Source: Martelella radicis (GTDB lineage Bacteria > Pseudomonadota > Alphaproteobacteria > Rhizobiales > Rhizobiaceae). Taken from it: 64,000 bases of DNA. The stretch spans positions 434,001-498,000 of the forward strand of contig NZ_JACIDZ010000001.1 in assembly GCF_014196625.1 (NCBI RefSeq), read 5' to 3'. This document shows, piece by piece, positions 50,770 to 60,171 of the stretch. Every line of letters starts with the position of its first letter. Position 1 is the first letter of the stretch. The translations under genes were made by a program, and so were the position numbers. The notes beneath the pieces are model-generated. The model saw only the letters and a program-made list of their open reading frames with translations. It was not told where the DNA came from and did not search any database.

Positions 50770-52023
50770 ATGAAACCGAAGATCAACACACTTGTCGCCC
50801 CGCCACGCTGGATCAACAGGCCCTATCACCGTGAATGGCTGTGGAAGCAGGCCAACGACCTGTTCGACTATTTCCAGTACCGCTCGATCAACCCGAAGGG
50901 CGGCTTCTTCGAGTTTGACAAGGATGGCAGGCCGACCGGCGGGGACAATCCGGTTCGCGGCATCCACACCACCGCGCGCATGGTCCACTGCATGGCGATC
51001 GGTCACCTCCTTGGACGGCCCGGCTGCGATGACCTGATGGACCACGGCATGCATTATCTGTGGGAGAACCACCGCGACAAGGAACGCGGCGGCTATTTCT
51101 GGCAGATCAACGACGACGGCCCCGTGGCCGACCCCTCGAAACAGGCCTATGGCCACGCCTTCGTGCTGCTGGCGGCGTCCTCTGCGAAATTCGCCGGTCA
51201 TCCGCTGGCCGACGCGATGATCGCCGACGTCACCGAGGTCATCAACAAACACTTCTGGGAAGAGAAGCACGGCGCGGTCGCCGAGGAGTTCGAGACCGAC
51301 TGGACGCCCGTGCGCGGCTATCGCGGCCAGAACTGCAACATGCACATGACCGAGGCGCTGATGGAGGCCTATGAGGTCACCGGCGATATCGAATATCTCA
51401 CCAAGGCCAAGCGGATCGCCGAGCTGATCATCAACAAGCACGCCCGCGAGTGCGGTTTCCGTGTCGCCGAGCATTTCACCGAGGACTGGAAGATAGACTA
51501 CAACTATTCGGGCAACGAGATGTTCCGCCCCTCCGGCACCACCCCCGGGCACTGGCTGGAATGGACCCGCCTCCTGCTGCAGCTTCACACGCTCACCGGC
51601 CGCTCGCACAGCTGGATGCCGAAGGCCGCGCACGAGCTGTTCGTCTCCGCCTTCAAGCTCGGCTGGGATTACGAAAAGCGCGGCATGTTCTACACGCTCG
51701 ACTGGGACAACAAGCCGAAGAACCGGGCCAAGCTCTGGTGGCCGCATTGCGAGGGCATCGGCGCGACGCACTTCCTCACCTCGCATTTCGGCCAGGACAT
51801 GCACATGTATGCCTACCGCAAGCAGTGGAGCTTCGTCGCCAACCATCTGATCGACCACGAGAAAGGCGGCTGGCACGAGGAGCTTTCGGAGGATCTGGTG
51901 CCGCAGGCAACGCTTTTCCCAGGCAAGAGCGACATCTACCACGCGCTTCAGGCCTGCCTCATTCCGCTCTACCCGGCGCTCGGCAGCCTTCCGGAAGTGA
52001 TCTTCCGCGAGGTCAAGCACTGA
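50770..52023 (+). CDS. AGE-family sugar isomerase/epimerase (mannose isomerase/YihS-like)
   Basis: A 417-residue (alpha/alpha)6-barrel enzyme. Conserved blocks are GIHTTARMVHCMAIG, YGHAFVLLAASSAK, RGYRGQNCNMHMTEALMEAYE, GTTPGHWLEWTRLLLQLH, KLWWPHCEGIGATHFLTSHF and the C-terminal GGWHEELSED. The NMHxTEA block and the H of PGHWLEW match active-site residues of D-mannose isomerase and sulfoquinovose isomerase, and N-acylglucosamine 2-epimerase is the older family name. The substrate cannot be fixed; mannose/fructose interconversion is the most probable. GGGAGGG lies eight bases before the ATG. Confidence 0.85.
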   Translation: MKPKINTLVAPPRWINRPYHREWLWKQANDLFDYFQYRSINPKGGFFEFDKDGRPTGGDNPVRGIHTTARMVHCMAIGHLLGRPGCDDLMDHGMHYLWENHRDKERGGYFWQINDDGPVADPSKQAYGHAFVLLAASSAKFAGHPLADAMIADVTEVINKHFWEEKHGAVAEEFETDWTPVRGYRGQNCNMHMTEALMEAYEVTGDIEYLTKAKRIAELIINKHARECGFRVAEHFTEDWKIDYNYSGNEMFRPSGTTPGHWLEWTRLLLQLHTLTGRSHSWMPKAAHELFVSAFKLGWDYEKRGMFYTLDWDNKPKNRAKLWWPHCEGIGATHFLTSHFGQDMHMYAYRKQWSFVANHLIDHEKGGWHEELSEDLVPQATLFPGKSDIYHALQACLIPLYPALGSLPEVIFREVKH

Positions 52024-52055
52024 ACCATTGCGATATTCAGTCAGGTGAAAACATT

Positions 52056-52077
52056 GCGGGCCTTCGGGGCCCGCTTT
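52056..52077 (+). terminator. Terminator after the AGE-family gene
   Basis: GCGGGCC pairs with GGCCCGC around a 5-nt loop, followed by TTTATAT, 33 bases after the stop. Confidence 0.65.
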
Positions 52078-52124
52078 ATATATGAGCTGAAGCGACATGC
52101 CCCTCACAGCGACAGGACAGGAAA

Positions 52125-53051
52125 ATGGCAGCGAAGATCTTCATCGACGGCGAACACGGCACGACTGGGCTGCAGATCCGCACCCGCATGGCTGAACGCC
52201 GCGCCGTCGAGCTTCTGTCGATCCCGCATGAGGAACGGCGCAATCCGAAGATGCGCGAGGACCTGATCAACAGCGCCGATATCGCCATTCTCTGCCTGCC
52301 CGATGATGCGTCGCGCGAAGCCGTCGGCATGCTCGCGGGCAATAACAGCGTGCGCGTCATCGACACGTCGACGGCCTATCGCGTCAATCCCGACTGGGCC
52401 TATGGCTTTGCCGAGATGGACAAAGGCCAGGCCGAGCGCATCCGTGGCGCCCGTCATGTCGCCAATCCCGGCTGCTACCCGACCGGCGCGATCGGCCTGA
52501 TCCGGCCTTTGCGTGCGGCGGGCATCATCCCCGACGCCTATCCGGTCACCATCAACGCCGTCTCCGGCTATACGGGCGGCGGCAAGAACCTGATTGCCCA
52601 GATGGAGGATAAAAGCCGCGACGACCACATCGACGCGCCGCATTTCCTCTATGGCCTCAACCTGGCGCACAAGCACGTGCCGGAAATGACCACGCACGGC
52701 CTTCTGCCGCGCGCGCCGATCTTCTCGCCGTCCGTCGGCCGGTTCCCGCAGGGCATGCTGGTTCAGGTGCCGCTTTATCTCGAGGAGCTTGAGGGCGACC
52801 ACAACCAGGAGAGCATCCACGCGCTGCTTTCGGAATACTACGCCGGCCAGGATATCGTTCAGGTCGTGCCGCTTGCCGAAAGCGGCTCGCTCGCCCGCCT
52901 CAATGCCGAAGAGCTTGCGGGCCAGGACATCATGAAGATCTACGTCTTCGGCGGCGGTGCTCATGTCAATCTCGTGGCTCAGCTCGACAATCTCGGCAAG
53001 GGCGCATCGGGCGCCGCCGTGCAAAACATGGACCTGATGCTGTCTGCCTGA
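52125..53051 (+). CDS. argC: N-acetyl-gamma-glutamyl-phosphate reductase, short type
   Basis: A 308-residue ArgC of the shorter class (AGPR type 2). The Rossmann start is [15 protein letters not shown]; catalytic Cys117 lies in [16 protein letters not shown]; substrate-binding YTGGGKNLI and HKHVPEM follow. It reduces N-acetylglutamyl-5-phosphate to the semialdehyde with NADPH in arginine synthesis. ACAGGA precedes the ATG. A CGACCGG/CCGGTCG stem (53068-53095) follows the stop without a T-run. Confidence 0.95.
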   Translation: MAAKIFIDGEHGTTGLQIRTRMAERRAVELLSIPHEERRNPKMREDLINSADIAILCLPDDASREAVGMLAGNNSVRVIDTSTAYRVNPDWAYGFAEMDKGQAERIRGARHVANPGCYPTGAIGLIRPLRAAGIIPDAYPVTINAVSGYTGGGKNLIAQMEDKSRDDHIDAPHFLYGLNLAHKHVPEMTTHGLLPRAPIFSPSVGRFPQGMLVQVPLYLEELEGDHNQESIHALLSEYYAGQDIVQVVPLAESGSLARLNAEELAGQDIMKIYVFGGGAHVNLVAQLDNLGKGASGAAVQNMDLMLSA

Positions 53052-53141
53052 TCAGTGAACAATCCGTCGACCGGTTCGCCCGTCGCGGCCGGTCGCCCGC
53101 CTCGCTATATTGGGTGAAAGCAATCAGCGAGGATTTATCCG

Positions 53142-53975
53142 ATGTCTACGCAATCGCGTCTTCCCGTCTTCTTCATTCCCCATGGCGGCGGTTCTTGGCC
53201 ATTCATGCACGGGCCCGAAGGCATCCTTCCGCCCAATGACCCGTGGAAGGAGCTCGAAGTCTATCTCAAGGGCTTCGATGAAGCGCTCGGACGCCGCCCG
53301 AAGGCGGTTCTGGTGATCTCGGCCCATTGGGAAAAGGTCGACAGGCTGACCGTTTCAACGGCAGCGCACCCCGGCATGTATTTCGACTATTACGGCTTTC
53401 CGCCCCATACGTTCGAGCTCGACTACCCCGCCCCCGGTGCGCCGGATGTCGCCGAGCATGTGCGTGACGTTCTGGCGTCCTCCGGCATTGAAACGGCGGC
53501 CGATTCCGAGCGCGGCTTCGACCATGGCGTCTTCATCCCGTTCATGATGATGTACCCGCAGGCCGATGTACCGATCGTGATGATGTCGCTCGACCCGGAC
53601 CTTTCGGCCGAGACCCATTTCCGGATCGGCGAGGCGCTGCAATCCTTGCGCGACGAGGATATCCTGATCGTCGCCTCGGGCCTTTCCTACCACAATATGC
53701 GCATGTTCTACCGCAGGGATGAAGAGCATGCGGCGGCCGCGACCCGGTTCGATGACTGGCTGAAGGACGCACTGTCCATCGCGGACCCGGCCGAGCGCGC
53801 GGCCCGGCTCGCCACATGGACGCAGAACCCGGATGCGCTGGAATGCCACGTGCCCGACCACGACCATCTGGTTCCGGTCTTCGTCGCCGCCGGCGCTGCC
53901 GGCGAAGATACCGGCAAGCAGGTCTTCCAGGGCAATTTTCGCGGCAAGCCCTATTCGGCCTACCGCTTCGGTTAG
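53142..53975 (+). CDS. Class III extradiol ring-cleavage dioxygenase (LigB/DODA type)
   Basis: A 277-residue member of the LigB superfamily, related to plant DOPA dioxygenase and E. coli YgiD. Metal-ligand regions are FIPHGGGSWPFMHGP near the N-terminus, VLVISAHWEK, and GFDHGVFIPFMMMYP, with the late conserved His in HVPDHDHLVPVFVAAGAAG. It should bind Zn or Fe and open a catecholic ring; the natural substrate is unknown. GAGGAT precedes the ATG. It ends six bases from the convergent cox15 gene. Confidence 0.88.
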   Translation: MSTQSRLPVFFIPHGGGSWPFMHGPEGILPPNDPWKELEVYLKGFDEALGRRPKAVLVISAHWEKVDRLTVSTAAHPGMYFDYYGFPPHTFELDYPAPGAPDVAEHVRDVLASSGIETAADSERGFDHGVFIPFMMMYPQADVPIVMMSLDPDLSAETHFRIGEALQSLRDEDILIVASGLSYHNMRMFYRRDEEHAAAATRFDDWLKDALSIADPAERAARLATWTQNPDALECHVPDHDHLVPVFVAAGAAGEDTGKQVFQGNFRGKPYSAYRFG

Positions 53976-53981
53976 TCCCTC

Positions 53982-55073
53982 TCAGACCTCTTCGATGAGA
54001 GGCCTGCGATAGCCGCGCAGATGGCCGGTGACGAGAATCAGAACGATGATCGCGCCGGCCTGATGCGACAGCGCCAGCCACAGCGGCATCTGCAGCACCA
54101 GCGTGAAGATGCCGAGCACCGCCTGCAGCAGGATGACGATCAGGATTGCCAGCGCCCCGCGCGCATGCTGGGAAAGTTCCAGATCAAGCCCGCGCGCCAC
54201 CGCACCGCGCCATTCCACGACATAATGCAGCAGCGCCAGAAGCAGCAGGACATAGCCGCCCATGCGGTGGGTGAACTGCACGGTCTTCGGATTTTCGAAG
54301 AAGTTCAGCCATGCCGGCTGATGCAGCAGCAGGTCCTGCGGCACGATCGCGCCATCCATCAGCGGCCAGGTATTGTATGAAAGCCCGGCATCAAGCCCGG
54401 CCACCAATGCGCCGAGATAGATCTGGATGAAGGCCGCGACGAGAAGCACGATCGCGAACCCATGCGAAGCACCGGTCGGCGGATCCTCATGGCGGCGGGG
54501 TTTAAGCCCCCTTGCGATGTAGACGCAGGCCGCAATGATCAGACAGGCCATGATCAGGTGGACGGCGAGGCGATACTGGCTGACATCGGTGCGTTCCGTC
54601 AGGCCCGATGACACCATCCACCAGCCGATGAAGCCCTGCAGCCCGCCAAGCGCAAGCACGCCGGTCAGCGGCCAGCCAAGCCCCTTCGGAAGGCGCTTCG
54701 ACATCCAGAAGAACAGGAGCGGCAGGGCGAAGATCAACCCGACCGTGCGGGCCAGAAGGCGATGGCTCCATTCCCACCAGAAGATGTTCTGGAACTCGGC
54801 AAGCGACATGCCCTTGTTCAGCAACTGATATTCGGGAATTCTCTTGTAAAGGTCGAATTCCTCCTGCCACTCGGCAAGGCTCAAGGGGGGAATGATGCCG
54901 TGGATCGGCTTCCACTCGGTGATCGACAGGCCCGACTGAGTCAGCCGCGTCGCGCCGCCGACCAGCACCAGACAGAACAGCGTCAGAACAACGAAATAAA
55001 GCCAGCCCCGCACGAGCGCGGCATTGAACCGCTGTTCGCTCTCGCTAATGGCGGGGGAAGTTACATTTGCCAT
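53982..55073 (-). CDS. ctaA: Heme A synthase (COX15/CtaA, type 2)
   Basis: A 363-residue inner-membrane protein with eight TM helices in two four-helix halves. The axial-ligand histidines appear in WWEWSHRLLARTVG, YRLAVHLIMA, VQFTHRMGGYVL and LALSHQAGAIIV. It oxidises the heme O methyl group to heme A for aa3-type cytochrome oxidase. The long second-half structure without the Cys pair is the alphaproteobacterial/mitochondrial type. The ATG at 55073 gives the normal N-terminus MANVTSPAISE, with GGAG about ten bases upstream. No other cytochrome oxidase gene is nearby. Confidence 0.96.
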   Translation of the reverse strand: MANVTSPAISESEQRFNAALVRGWLYFVVLTLFCLVLVGGATRLTQSGLSITEWKPIHGIIPPLSLAEWQEEFDLYKRIPEYQLLNKGMSLAEFQNIFWWEWSHRLLARTVGLIFALPLLFFWMSKRLPKGLGWPLTGVLALGGLQGFIGWWMVSSGLTERTDVSQYRLAVHLIMACLIIAACVYIARGLKPRRHEDPPTGASHGFAIVLLVAAFIQIYLGALVAGLDAGLSYNTWPLMDGAIVPQDLLLHQPAWLNFFENPKTVQFTHRMGGYVLLLLALLHYVVEWRGAVARGLDLELSQHARGALAILIVILLQAVLGIFTLVLQMPLWLALSHQAGAIIVLILVTGHLRGYRRPLIEEV

Positions 55074-55210
55074 CGGCCTTTTTCTCCAGTCAAAACCAGC
55101 ATTGTCGTCACCGCTCATGTGCATGACCTGGCGGATCGCGTCCGCCGGGCTTCACACATGCCGATCGACGGCATAGTCTCAAATCACTTCATAAGGGGGG
55201 AATTGCCGCC

Positions 55211-55426
55211 GTGCCAGTCAGATTGCGTAAATTTATCGGAACGATACTGATCGTCACGCTGGTGATTGTCTATGCCCTGACGGCCACGACGCTGGCAACC
55301 GTCGTGCTGGACGGTCGACCCGCCTGGGCCGCCCTGCTCTACTTCTTCCTGACCGGTCTTCTCTGGATCATACCGGCGATGTTCATCATCAAGTGGATGG
55401 CTGGTCCGCCGGCGAACCGGCGCTGA
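55211..55426 (+). CDS. DUF2842 family small membrane protein
   Basis: A 71-residue protein with two TM helices (FIGTILIVTLVIVYALTAT and ALLYFFLTGLLWIIPAMFII) and a conserved IPAMFIIKWMAGP end. This matches the DUF2842 pattern common in alphaproteobacteria, often beside ctaA. It starts at GTG, with AGGGGGG nine bases upstream. It is divergent from ctaA; function is unknown, and a role in cytochrome oxidase assembly is only a guess from position. Confidence 0.85.
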   Translation: MPVRLRKFIGTILIVTLVIVYALTATTLATVVLDGRPAWAALLYFFLTGLLWIIPAMFIIKWMAGPPANRR

Positions 55427-55537
55427 TCCTGTCTCGACGATGATTTTTCGACCGGGCATGGAACCGCCGAAGATTTTCCACATTGGAAATGTTATAGATC
55501 GTCAACACAGACAACGCTCGCCGAAGGCATCACGACC

Positions 55538-55828
55538 ATGATCACATCGCACCAGATCCGCGCGGCCCGCGCTCTGCTCGGACTTTCGCAAGATGAAGCC
55601 GCGGCCAAGACCGGCGTTGACCGCGACGCCATAGCCAAGGCGGAAACGGATGGCGGCGACCGCGATTTTGCCGTTGCCGATGCGCTGGAAAAGGCGTTCG
55701 AGAAAAATGGCGTTGCCTTTATCGAGGACGGTGAGCACGGCGGAGGACCCGGCGTGCGCCTCGCGCGCTCCCTCGATCCGTGCGACGGAATCCGCCCGGA
55801 GGACCTCAATTCGACGAATGACGGCTAG
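55538..55828 (+). CDS. Small XRE-family helix-turn-helix protein
   Basis: A 96-residue protein made almost wholly of one HTH_XRE domain: ITSHQIRAARALLGLSQDEAAAKTGVDRDAIAKAET, with a short C-terminal tail rich in Gly and Asp. The second part (LEKAFEKNGVAFIEDGEHGGGPGVRL) matches small rhizobial XRE proteins in which the gene product alone dimerises on DNA. No toxin partner is encoded on either side, so an antitoxin role is not supported. The stop codon is inside a 12-bp inverted repeat. Confidence 0.85.
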   Translation: MITSHQIRAARALLGLSQDEAAAKTGVDRDAIAKAETDGGDRDFAVADALEKAFEKNGVAFIEDGEHGGGPGVRLARSLDPCDGIRPEDLNSTNDG

Positions 55829-55870
55829 AGCGCCGTCGGTCCATTCGGACGCACAAAGGGCGCTCTAGCC
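55823..55870. repeat. Long intergenic palindrome after the HTH gene
   Basis: GGCTAGAGCGCC (55823-55834) and GGCGCTCTAGCC (55859-55870) form a perfect 12-bp stem; the loop contains a further GTCC-ATTC-GGAC stem. The TAG stop of the HTH gene is within the first arm. The GCTAGAGCGCC word is typical of dispersed rhizobial intergenic palindromes. Confidence 0.75.
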
Positions 55871-56033
55871 TATTCGATCTACGCTTCGTGCTTTGGAACG
55901 TTTCGCAGTGCTGCGGAAATGTCCCGCCTGCCCGCGAGATGCGCCAAGACAGCAAGACGAACCGGGTTCGCGTTTGCGGGATGGGCTCGACGGCGGCAGC
56001 CCAAGCCCCGCGCTCACGCCCTCTTGCTCCCGG

Positions 56034-56483
56034 TCAGGCTTTTTTCTGCCATCGTCCACCCTCGCCCTGCTGCCAATAGGTAAGGCTGTGATCACCTTGC
56101 CGCAGTGCCTTCCATTGCGCGCGCGCTTTGGTGAGTTCATCGGTGTCGTGGCCGTCGAACATCACCACGACGCGACTGTAGCCATCGACATCGTCCACCT
56201 CGGCGCCTTCGACGAAGAAACGGATATCGGCGGCGTTGCCGTTCGTGCCGGCGGTCGTCAGCAGCACCGGCTGGGCATCGATATTGTCTTCACCGTCCGT
56301 TCCATGCGGAATGAAGCTGTCGGCGCGAAAAGTCCACAAAATGCCGTCGAGGCGGTCGCGCTCGGCCTCGCTTGCGGTCTGGATCGCGACCCGCCAGCCG
56401 CGCTCCAGACTTTTCTCGACAAGCGGCGGCAAGGCGGCCTCGCGCAGTGATTCCGTCAGATGATAGAACAGGATTTCGGTCAC
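56034..56483 (-). CDS. holC: DNA polymerase III subunit chi
   Basis: A 149-residue chi subunit, which links the clamp-loader psi/gamma complex to single-stranded-DNA-binding protein. Family features are the start MTEILFYHLTESLREAALPPLVEKSLERGWR, LDGILWTFRADSFIPHG, PVLLTT and VVVMFDGHD. I chose GTG at 56483 because AGAGGG lies seven bases upstream and the protein then begins as in other HolC. An in-frame TTG at 56504 overlaps the pepA stop. It is co-transcribed with pepA, the usual pepA-holC pair. Confidence 0.92.
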   Translation of the reverse strand: MTEILFYHLTESLREAALPPLVEKSLERGWRVAIQTASEAERDRLDGILWTFRADSFIPHGTDGEDNIDAQPVLLTTAGTNGNAADIRFFVEGAEVDDVDGYSRVVVMFDGHDTDELTKARAQWKALRQGDHSLTYWQQGEGGRWQKKA

Positions 56484-56500
56484 CGGGCCGCCCTCTCCGC

Positions 56501-57991
56501 TCAATCGCGCGCTTCGTACTGACTGCGGACCAGTTCATCGAGGAGGCGTACGCCGAAGCCCGAGGCCCAGCCGCGATTGATCTCGCTTTTCGGTGCGCCC
56601 ATGGCGGTGCCCGCTATGTCGAGATGCGCCCAGGGCGTTTCGCCCACGAAGCGCTTCAGGAACTGCGCGGCCGTGATCGATCCGGCATGGCGCGAGCCGC
56701 CGGTATTGCGCATATCGGCAAACCGGCTGTCGACCATGCGGTCATATTCCTCGCCGAGCGGCAGGCGCCAGATCTTCTCGTCGGTCGTCTCCGATGCCTT
56801 GGCGAGTTCGGCGGAAAGGCCGTCATCATTGGAAAACAGGCCCGCGCGGTGGGCGCCCAGCGCCACCATCACCGCGCCTGTCAGGGTCGCAAGATCGATC
56901 ATGAAACGCGGTTTGAAGCGCTGATTGCAGTAGAAAAGCGCATCGGCGAGCACCAGACGGCCTTCGGCGTCGGTGTTGATCACCTCGATTGTCTGCCCTG
57001 ACATCGAGGTCACGATATCACCCGGACGCTGCGCGTTGCCATCGGGCATGTTTTCCACAAGACCCAGAATACCGACCGCATTGACCTTCGCCTTGCGCGC
57101 CGCAAGCGTGTGCATCAGGCCGATGACCGCCGCTGCGCCGCCCATGTCGCCTTTCATGTCCTCCATCGAAGCCGCCGGTTTGATTGAAATACCGCCGGTG
57201 TCGAAGACGACGCCCTTGCCGACGAAGGCGATCGGACGCTCGTCGGTGCTGCCGCCATTCCATTCGATGACGGCAAGGTAGGGCGGGCGAACCGACCCCT
57301 GCGCGACGCCGAGAAGAGCGCCCATGCCGAGCTCGCGCATCTTGGCCTCATCCAAGAGCTCCACCCTGGCGCCAAGCGATTCGAGTTCCCTGGCCTTGTC
57401 GGCGAATTCGCGGGGACCCAGAATATTGGCCGGTAGGTTGACCATTTCCCGGGCCAGAATCACGCCCTCGCCGATTGCCTGGCGCTCGGCAAAGGCGGCT
57501 TCTGCGGCAACGGGATCCGATGTTACGATCTCGACAGCGATCTCCTTCGCCTCGTCTTCATCGTCGCGCCCGGTCGTCTTGAAACGATCGAAATTGTAAC
57601 CGCCAAGCATCATTCCGAGCGCGAATTCGGCTATATTGCCGGCAACGGCCGCAACGCCTGCTGCTTCAGGAAAAACCACCAGGGCCTTGGCCTTCGGCGC
57701 CAGCCCCGCCGCCTTGCCGCCGGCGCGCAGAAAACTGTTCGCCGAAAGCTGTTCGGCTTTCCCGAGGCCGAGCACGAACAAGCGCGCGGCGGAGCATTCT
57801 GCGGGCGAGATAAGATCGAGCGCGGAACCGGGTTCAGCCTTGAAGCCGGCCGTGGCTGCTGCTTTTTCATAAAGCGCGCCGACATCGCCCAGCGCGCCGA
57901 AGCCGGCCGGAGCGCCGTCTTCCGTGCCGAGCGTGATGACTGTCTTGTCGGCGATGTCGGCCGTTTTCACAAAGGAAATCGAGAATTTCAT
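56501..57991 (-). CDS. pepA: Leucyl aminopeptidase (cytosol aminopeptidase, M17)
   Basis: A 496-residue M17 peptidase. The N-terminal macrodomain-like part is followed by the catalytic domain with the diagnostic NTDAEGRLVLADAL, the metal-binding GKGVVFDTGGISIKP and KGDMGGAAAVIG. Two metal ions cleave N-terminal residues in the cytoplasm; PepA proteins also bind DNA in XerCD recombination and carAB control in enterobacteria. The start at 57991 (MKFSISFVKTADIADKTV) has CGGAG upstream; the frame runs further back but without family resemblance. Confidence 0.96.
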   Translation of the reverse strand: MKFSISFVKTADIADKTVITLGTEDGAPAGFGALGDVGALYEKAAATAGFKAEPGSALDLISPAECSAARLFVLGLGKAEQLSANSFLRAGGKAAGLAPKAKALVVFPEAAGVAAVAGNIAEFALGMMLGGYNFDRFKTTGRDDEDEAKEIAVEIVTSDPVAAEAAFAERQAIGEGVILAREMVNLPANILGPREFADKARELESLGARVELLDEAKMRELGMGALLGVAQGSVRPPYLAVIEWNGGSTDERPIAFVGKGVVFDTGGISIKPAASMEDMKGDMGGAAAVIGLMHTLAARKAKVNAVGILGLVENMPDGNAQRPGDIVTSMSGQTIEVINTDAEGRLVLADALFYCNQRFKPRFMIDLATLTGAVMVALGAHRAGLFSNDDGLSAELAKASETTDEKIWRLPLGEEYDRMVDSRFADMRNTGGSRHAGSITAAQFLKRFVGETPWAHLDIAGTAMGAPKSEINRGWASGFGVRLLDELVRSQYEARD

Positions 57992-58209
57992 TTCGGTGCT
58001 CCGGGTTTCTGGAATGCGCGTCGTGTTTCTGCCGTCAGGTTGTGAAATGGGAAATCTACTCCTCGTTAACGCAACGCAGCAAGAACGGTTGACGCTGTCC
58101 TCATAACACTTAAAACCACCAAATTGGAAACGGTGTGCATCCATGCATGACGAACGAAACCGGAAAACCTGCATTGCCAAGTTCTAGACCGAAACGAAGG
58201 CTAACAGAT

Positions 58210-58959
58210 ATGTCCGGTCGCCTTGGCGAAATGCCTCCGCTCAAGGCGGCTTTTGTCGTTTTGTTTGTCCTGTGGTGGTTGGTGCTCGCGTTCTTCTACC
58301 TCTTTCCCGGCGTCGACGTCGCTGCCTCCCGCGCCTTCTTTGAAAAGACCGAATGTGAACCGACCTCTGCGCTGGCCGCTGTTTGCGGCATTTTCCCGAT
58401 ATCGCAGGACAAGGCGCTCGGCCTGCTGCGCGAGGCGATCTTCTACCTTCCGATCGGCCTGGGCATTTTCATTATCTACAGGCTGGTCGTCGTCCTTTCC
58501 CATCATGGCGCGACCTATGACGGGAAAGGCGCAAGGCGCTTGTTGGCGGGCCTCACGTCTCTCATTCTCGGCCCTGGCCTTCTCGTCAATGTCATCCTGA
58601 AGGAGCATTCGCACCGCCCGCGCCCGCGGAACACTGATTTCTTCGGCGGCGACCTGAGCTTCGTGCCGGCCGGTGATTTTTCCGGCGCATGCGGCTCAAA
58701 CTGTTCGTTCATTTCAGGCGAGGCAGCAGGCGCGGGCTGGCTTTTCTGCTATGCTGTCTTTCTTGTGCCGGATAGGTATAAACTTTTGTTCTCACCGCCG
58801 CTGATCGCGGTCGCCCTTGCATCCCCCGTCATGAGGCTTGCCTATGGCGGCCATTACCTGTCCGATGTCATTCTCGCCTGGCTGGCATCGGTCATCGTCT
58901 TTATTGGAACACTTTATTTTTTCACGAGGAACGATACGGCAGGCTCGAAAAATGATTGA
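58210..58959 (+). CDS. PAP2-family membrane phosphatase with altered SGH motif
   Basis: A 249-residue protein with about six TM helices. The PAP2/LpxE phosphatase motifs are present in order: KEHSHRPRPRN (K-x6-RP type), CSFISGEAAGA where most members have PSGH, and RLAYGGHYLSDV (R-x5-H-x3-D). The catalytic histidine of motif 2 is replaced by Glu. Together with the lpt genes behind it, a role on lipid A or undecaprenyl phosphate in the envelope is inferred. The start is uncertain: ATG at 58210 has GAAGG about ten bases upstream, and an ATG at 58147 would add 21 residues. Confidence 0.75.
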   Translation: MSGRLGEMPPLKAAFVVLFVLWWLVLAFFYLFPGVDVAASRAFFEKTECEPTSALAAVCGIFPISQDKALGLLREAIFYLPIGLGIFIIYRLVVVLSHHGATYDGKGARRLLAGLTSLILGPGLLVNVILKEHSHRPRPRNTDFFGGDLSFVPAGDFSGACGSNCSFISGEAAGAGWLFCYAVFLVPDRYKLLFSPPLIAVALASPVMRLAYGGHYLSDVILAWLASVIVFIGTLYFFTRNDTAGSKND

Positions 58960-59004
58960 GTGCTGCCCACGCACTCGATTGGCCTGAAGACCGGCATTGC
59001 GCGC

Positions 59005-60171
59005 ATGAAGATACTGGAACGCTACATTCTGGCCCGTGTGGTCCGCATGTTTCTGGCAACCCTCCTGCCGGTGCTGGCGATCCTTTGGCTAACGCAGGTT
59101 CTGGGGCGAATCAATCTGGTGACAGACAGCGGCCAGTCGATCCTCTCTTTCCTCACACTCGCGACACTCATCCTGCCCACAGTCATTCCGACCGTACTCC
59201 CCTTCGGCCTTGTGCTCGGCGCCGCCCAGACGCTGACGACGATGAACAATGATTCGGAGCTGGCCGTGATCGATGCGGCGGGAGCGCACCGTTCGATCAT
59301 CTACCGCCCCATTCTGGCCTTCGCCGTCGTACTGTGCGCCTTCTCTTTCATTCTCGACAACTATATCGAGCCGAAATCCCGCGCCGAGGCCCGCACGCTG
59401 ATCGCCTCTGTCTATGCCGACCTGCTATCCACCGTGATCGAGGAAAAGACTTTCCGCGAGATCGAGGACGGGCTTTACATCCAGATATCCGAGCGTCTTT
59501 CCGGCCGGGTGCTGAACGGGCTTTTCGTCGCGGATTACCGCGAGCCGGAGAACTCCTACATTTATTATGCCCGCGAAGGCGCGGTCGATGAGAGCGGCAG
59601 CCAGCTTATCATGCGCAACGGTCAGGTGCAGCGCGAGGATGAAACCGGAAACGTCTCCATCGTGCAGTTTGATTCCTACAGTTTCGACCTGTCGGAACTG
59701 ACCAGCGACCGTAGCCAGGCGTCGCGCAAGGCAACCGATCGCGGGCTGCCGTTCCTCCTCAATCCGGATCCGGAAGACGCTGACTACCAGAGCAATCCGG
59801 GCGCCTACCGCGCCGAGTTGACGCGCCGATTGACCGACTGGTCGCTGCCGCTGATCTACGCGATCTTCACCATTGTGATCGTCGGCGATGCCCGTTCTCA
59901 CAGGGAACGCCGCATACCGCCGATGGCGACGGCCTTCGTTCTGACCTTGATTTTGAGGCTGATGTCGCAGTTTTCGACCAACCGCGCGGAAAGCGATGCC
60001 TTGTTCGTTCCGATCTCGTACGCCATCGTCATCATTCTCTTCGCCATCGGCCTCTACCTGCTGCTGAAGCCACGCCGCGCGCGCAAAAGGGCGAGCACGC
60101 TGGAAAGCGCCTATTCCGCGACCGCCCGTCTTATCGGTCGCAAGACCCCGAGTGACGGAGGGGTTTCATGA
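59005..60171 (+). CDS. lptF: LPS export permease LptF
   Basis: A 388-residue YjgP/YjgQ permease. Three TM helices at the N-terminus (MKILERYILARVVRMFLATLLPVLAILW and following) precede a periplasmic beta-jellyroll at about 135-255. Three TM helices then close the protein, including LPLIYAIFTIVIVGDARSHRERR. With LptG and LptB it extracts LPS from the inner membrane. I chose the ATG giving the typical start MKILERYIL; a longer frame begins 45 bases earlier. It overlaps lptG by four bases. Confidence 0.95.
   Translation: MKILERYILARVVRMFLATLLPVLAILWLTQVLGRINLVTDSGQSILSFLTLATLILPTVIPTVLPFGLVLGAAQTLTTMNNDSELAVIDAAGAHRSIIYRPILAFAVVLCAFSFILDNYIEPKSRAEARTLIASVYADLLSTVIEEKTFREIEDGLYIQISERLSGRVLNGLFVADYREPENSYIYYAREGAVDESGSQLIMRNGQVQREDETGNVSIVQFDSYSFDLSELTSDRSQASRKATDRGLPFLLNPDPEDADYQSNPGAYRAELTRRLTDWSLPLIYAIFTIVIVGDARSHRERRIPPMATAFVLTLILRLMSQFSTNRAESDALFVPISYAIVIILFAIGLYLLLKPRRARKRASTLESAYSATARLIGRKTPSDGGVS

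Noticed and set aside
55538-55828. Antitoxin of a toxin-antitoxin pair
   Set aside because: The small XRE protein has no adjacent toxin gene on either strand; neighbours are DUF2842 and holC.
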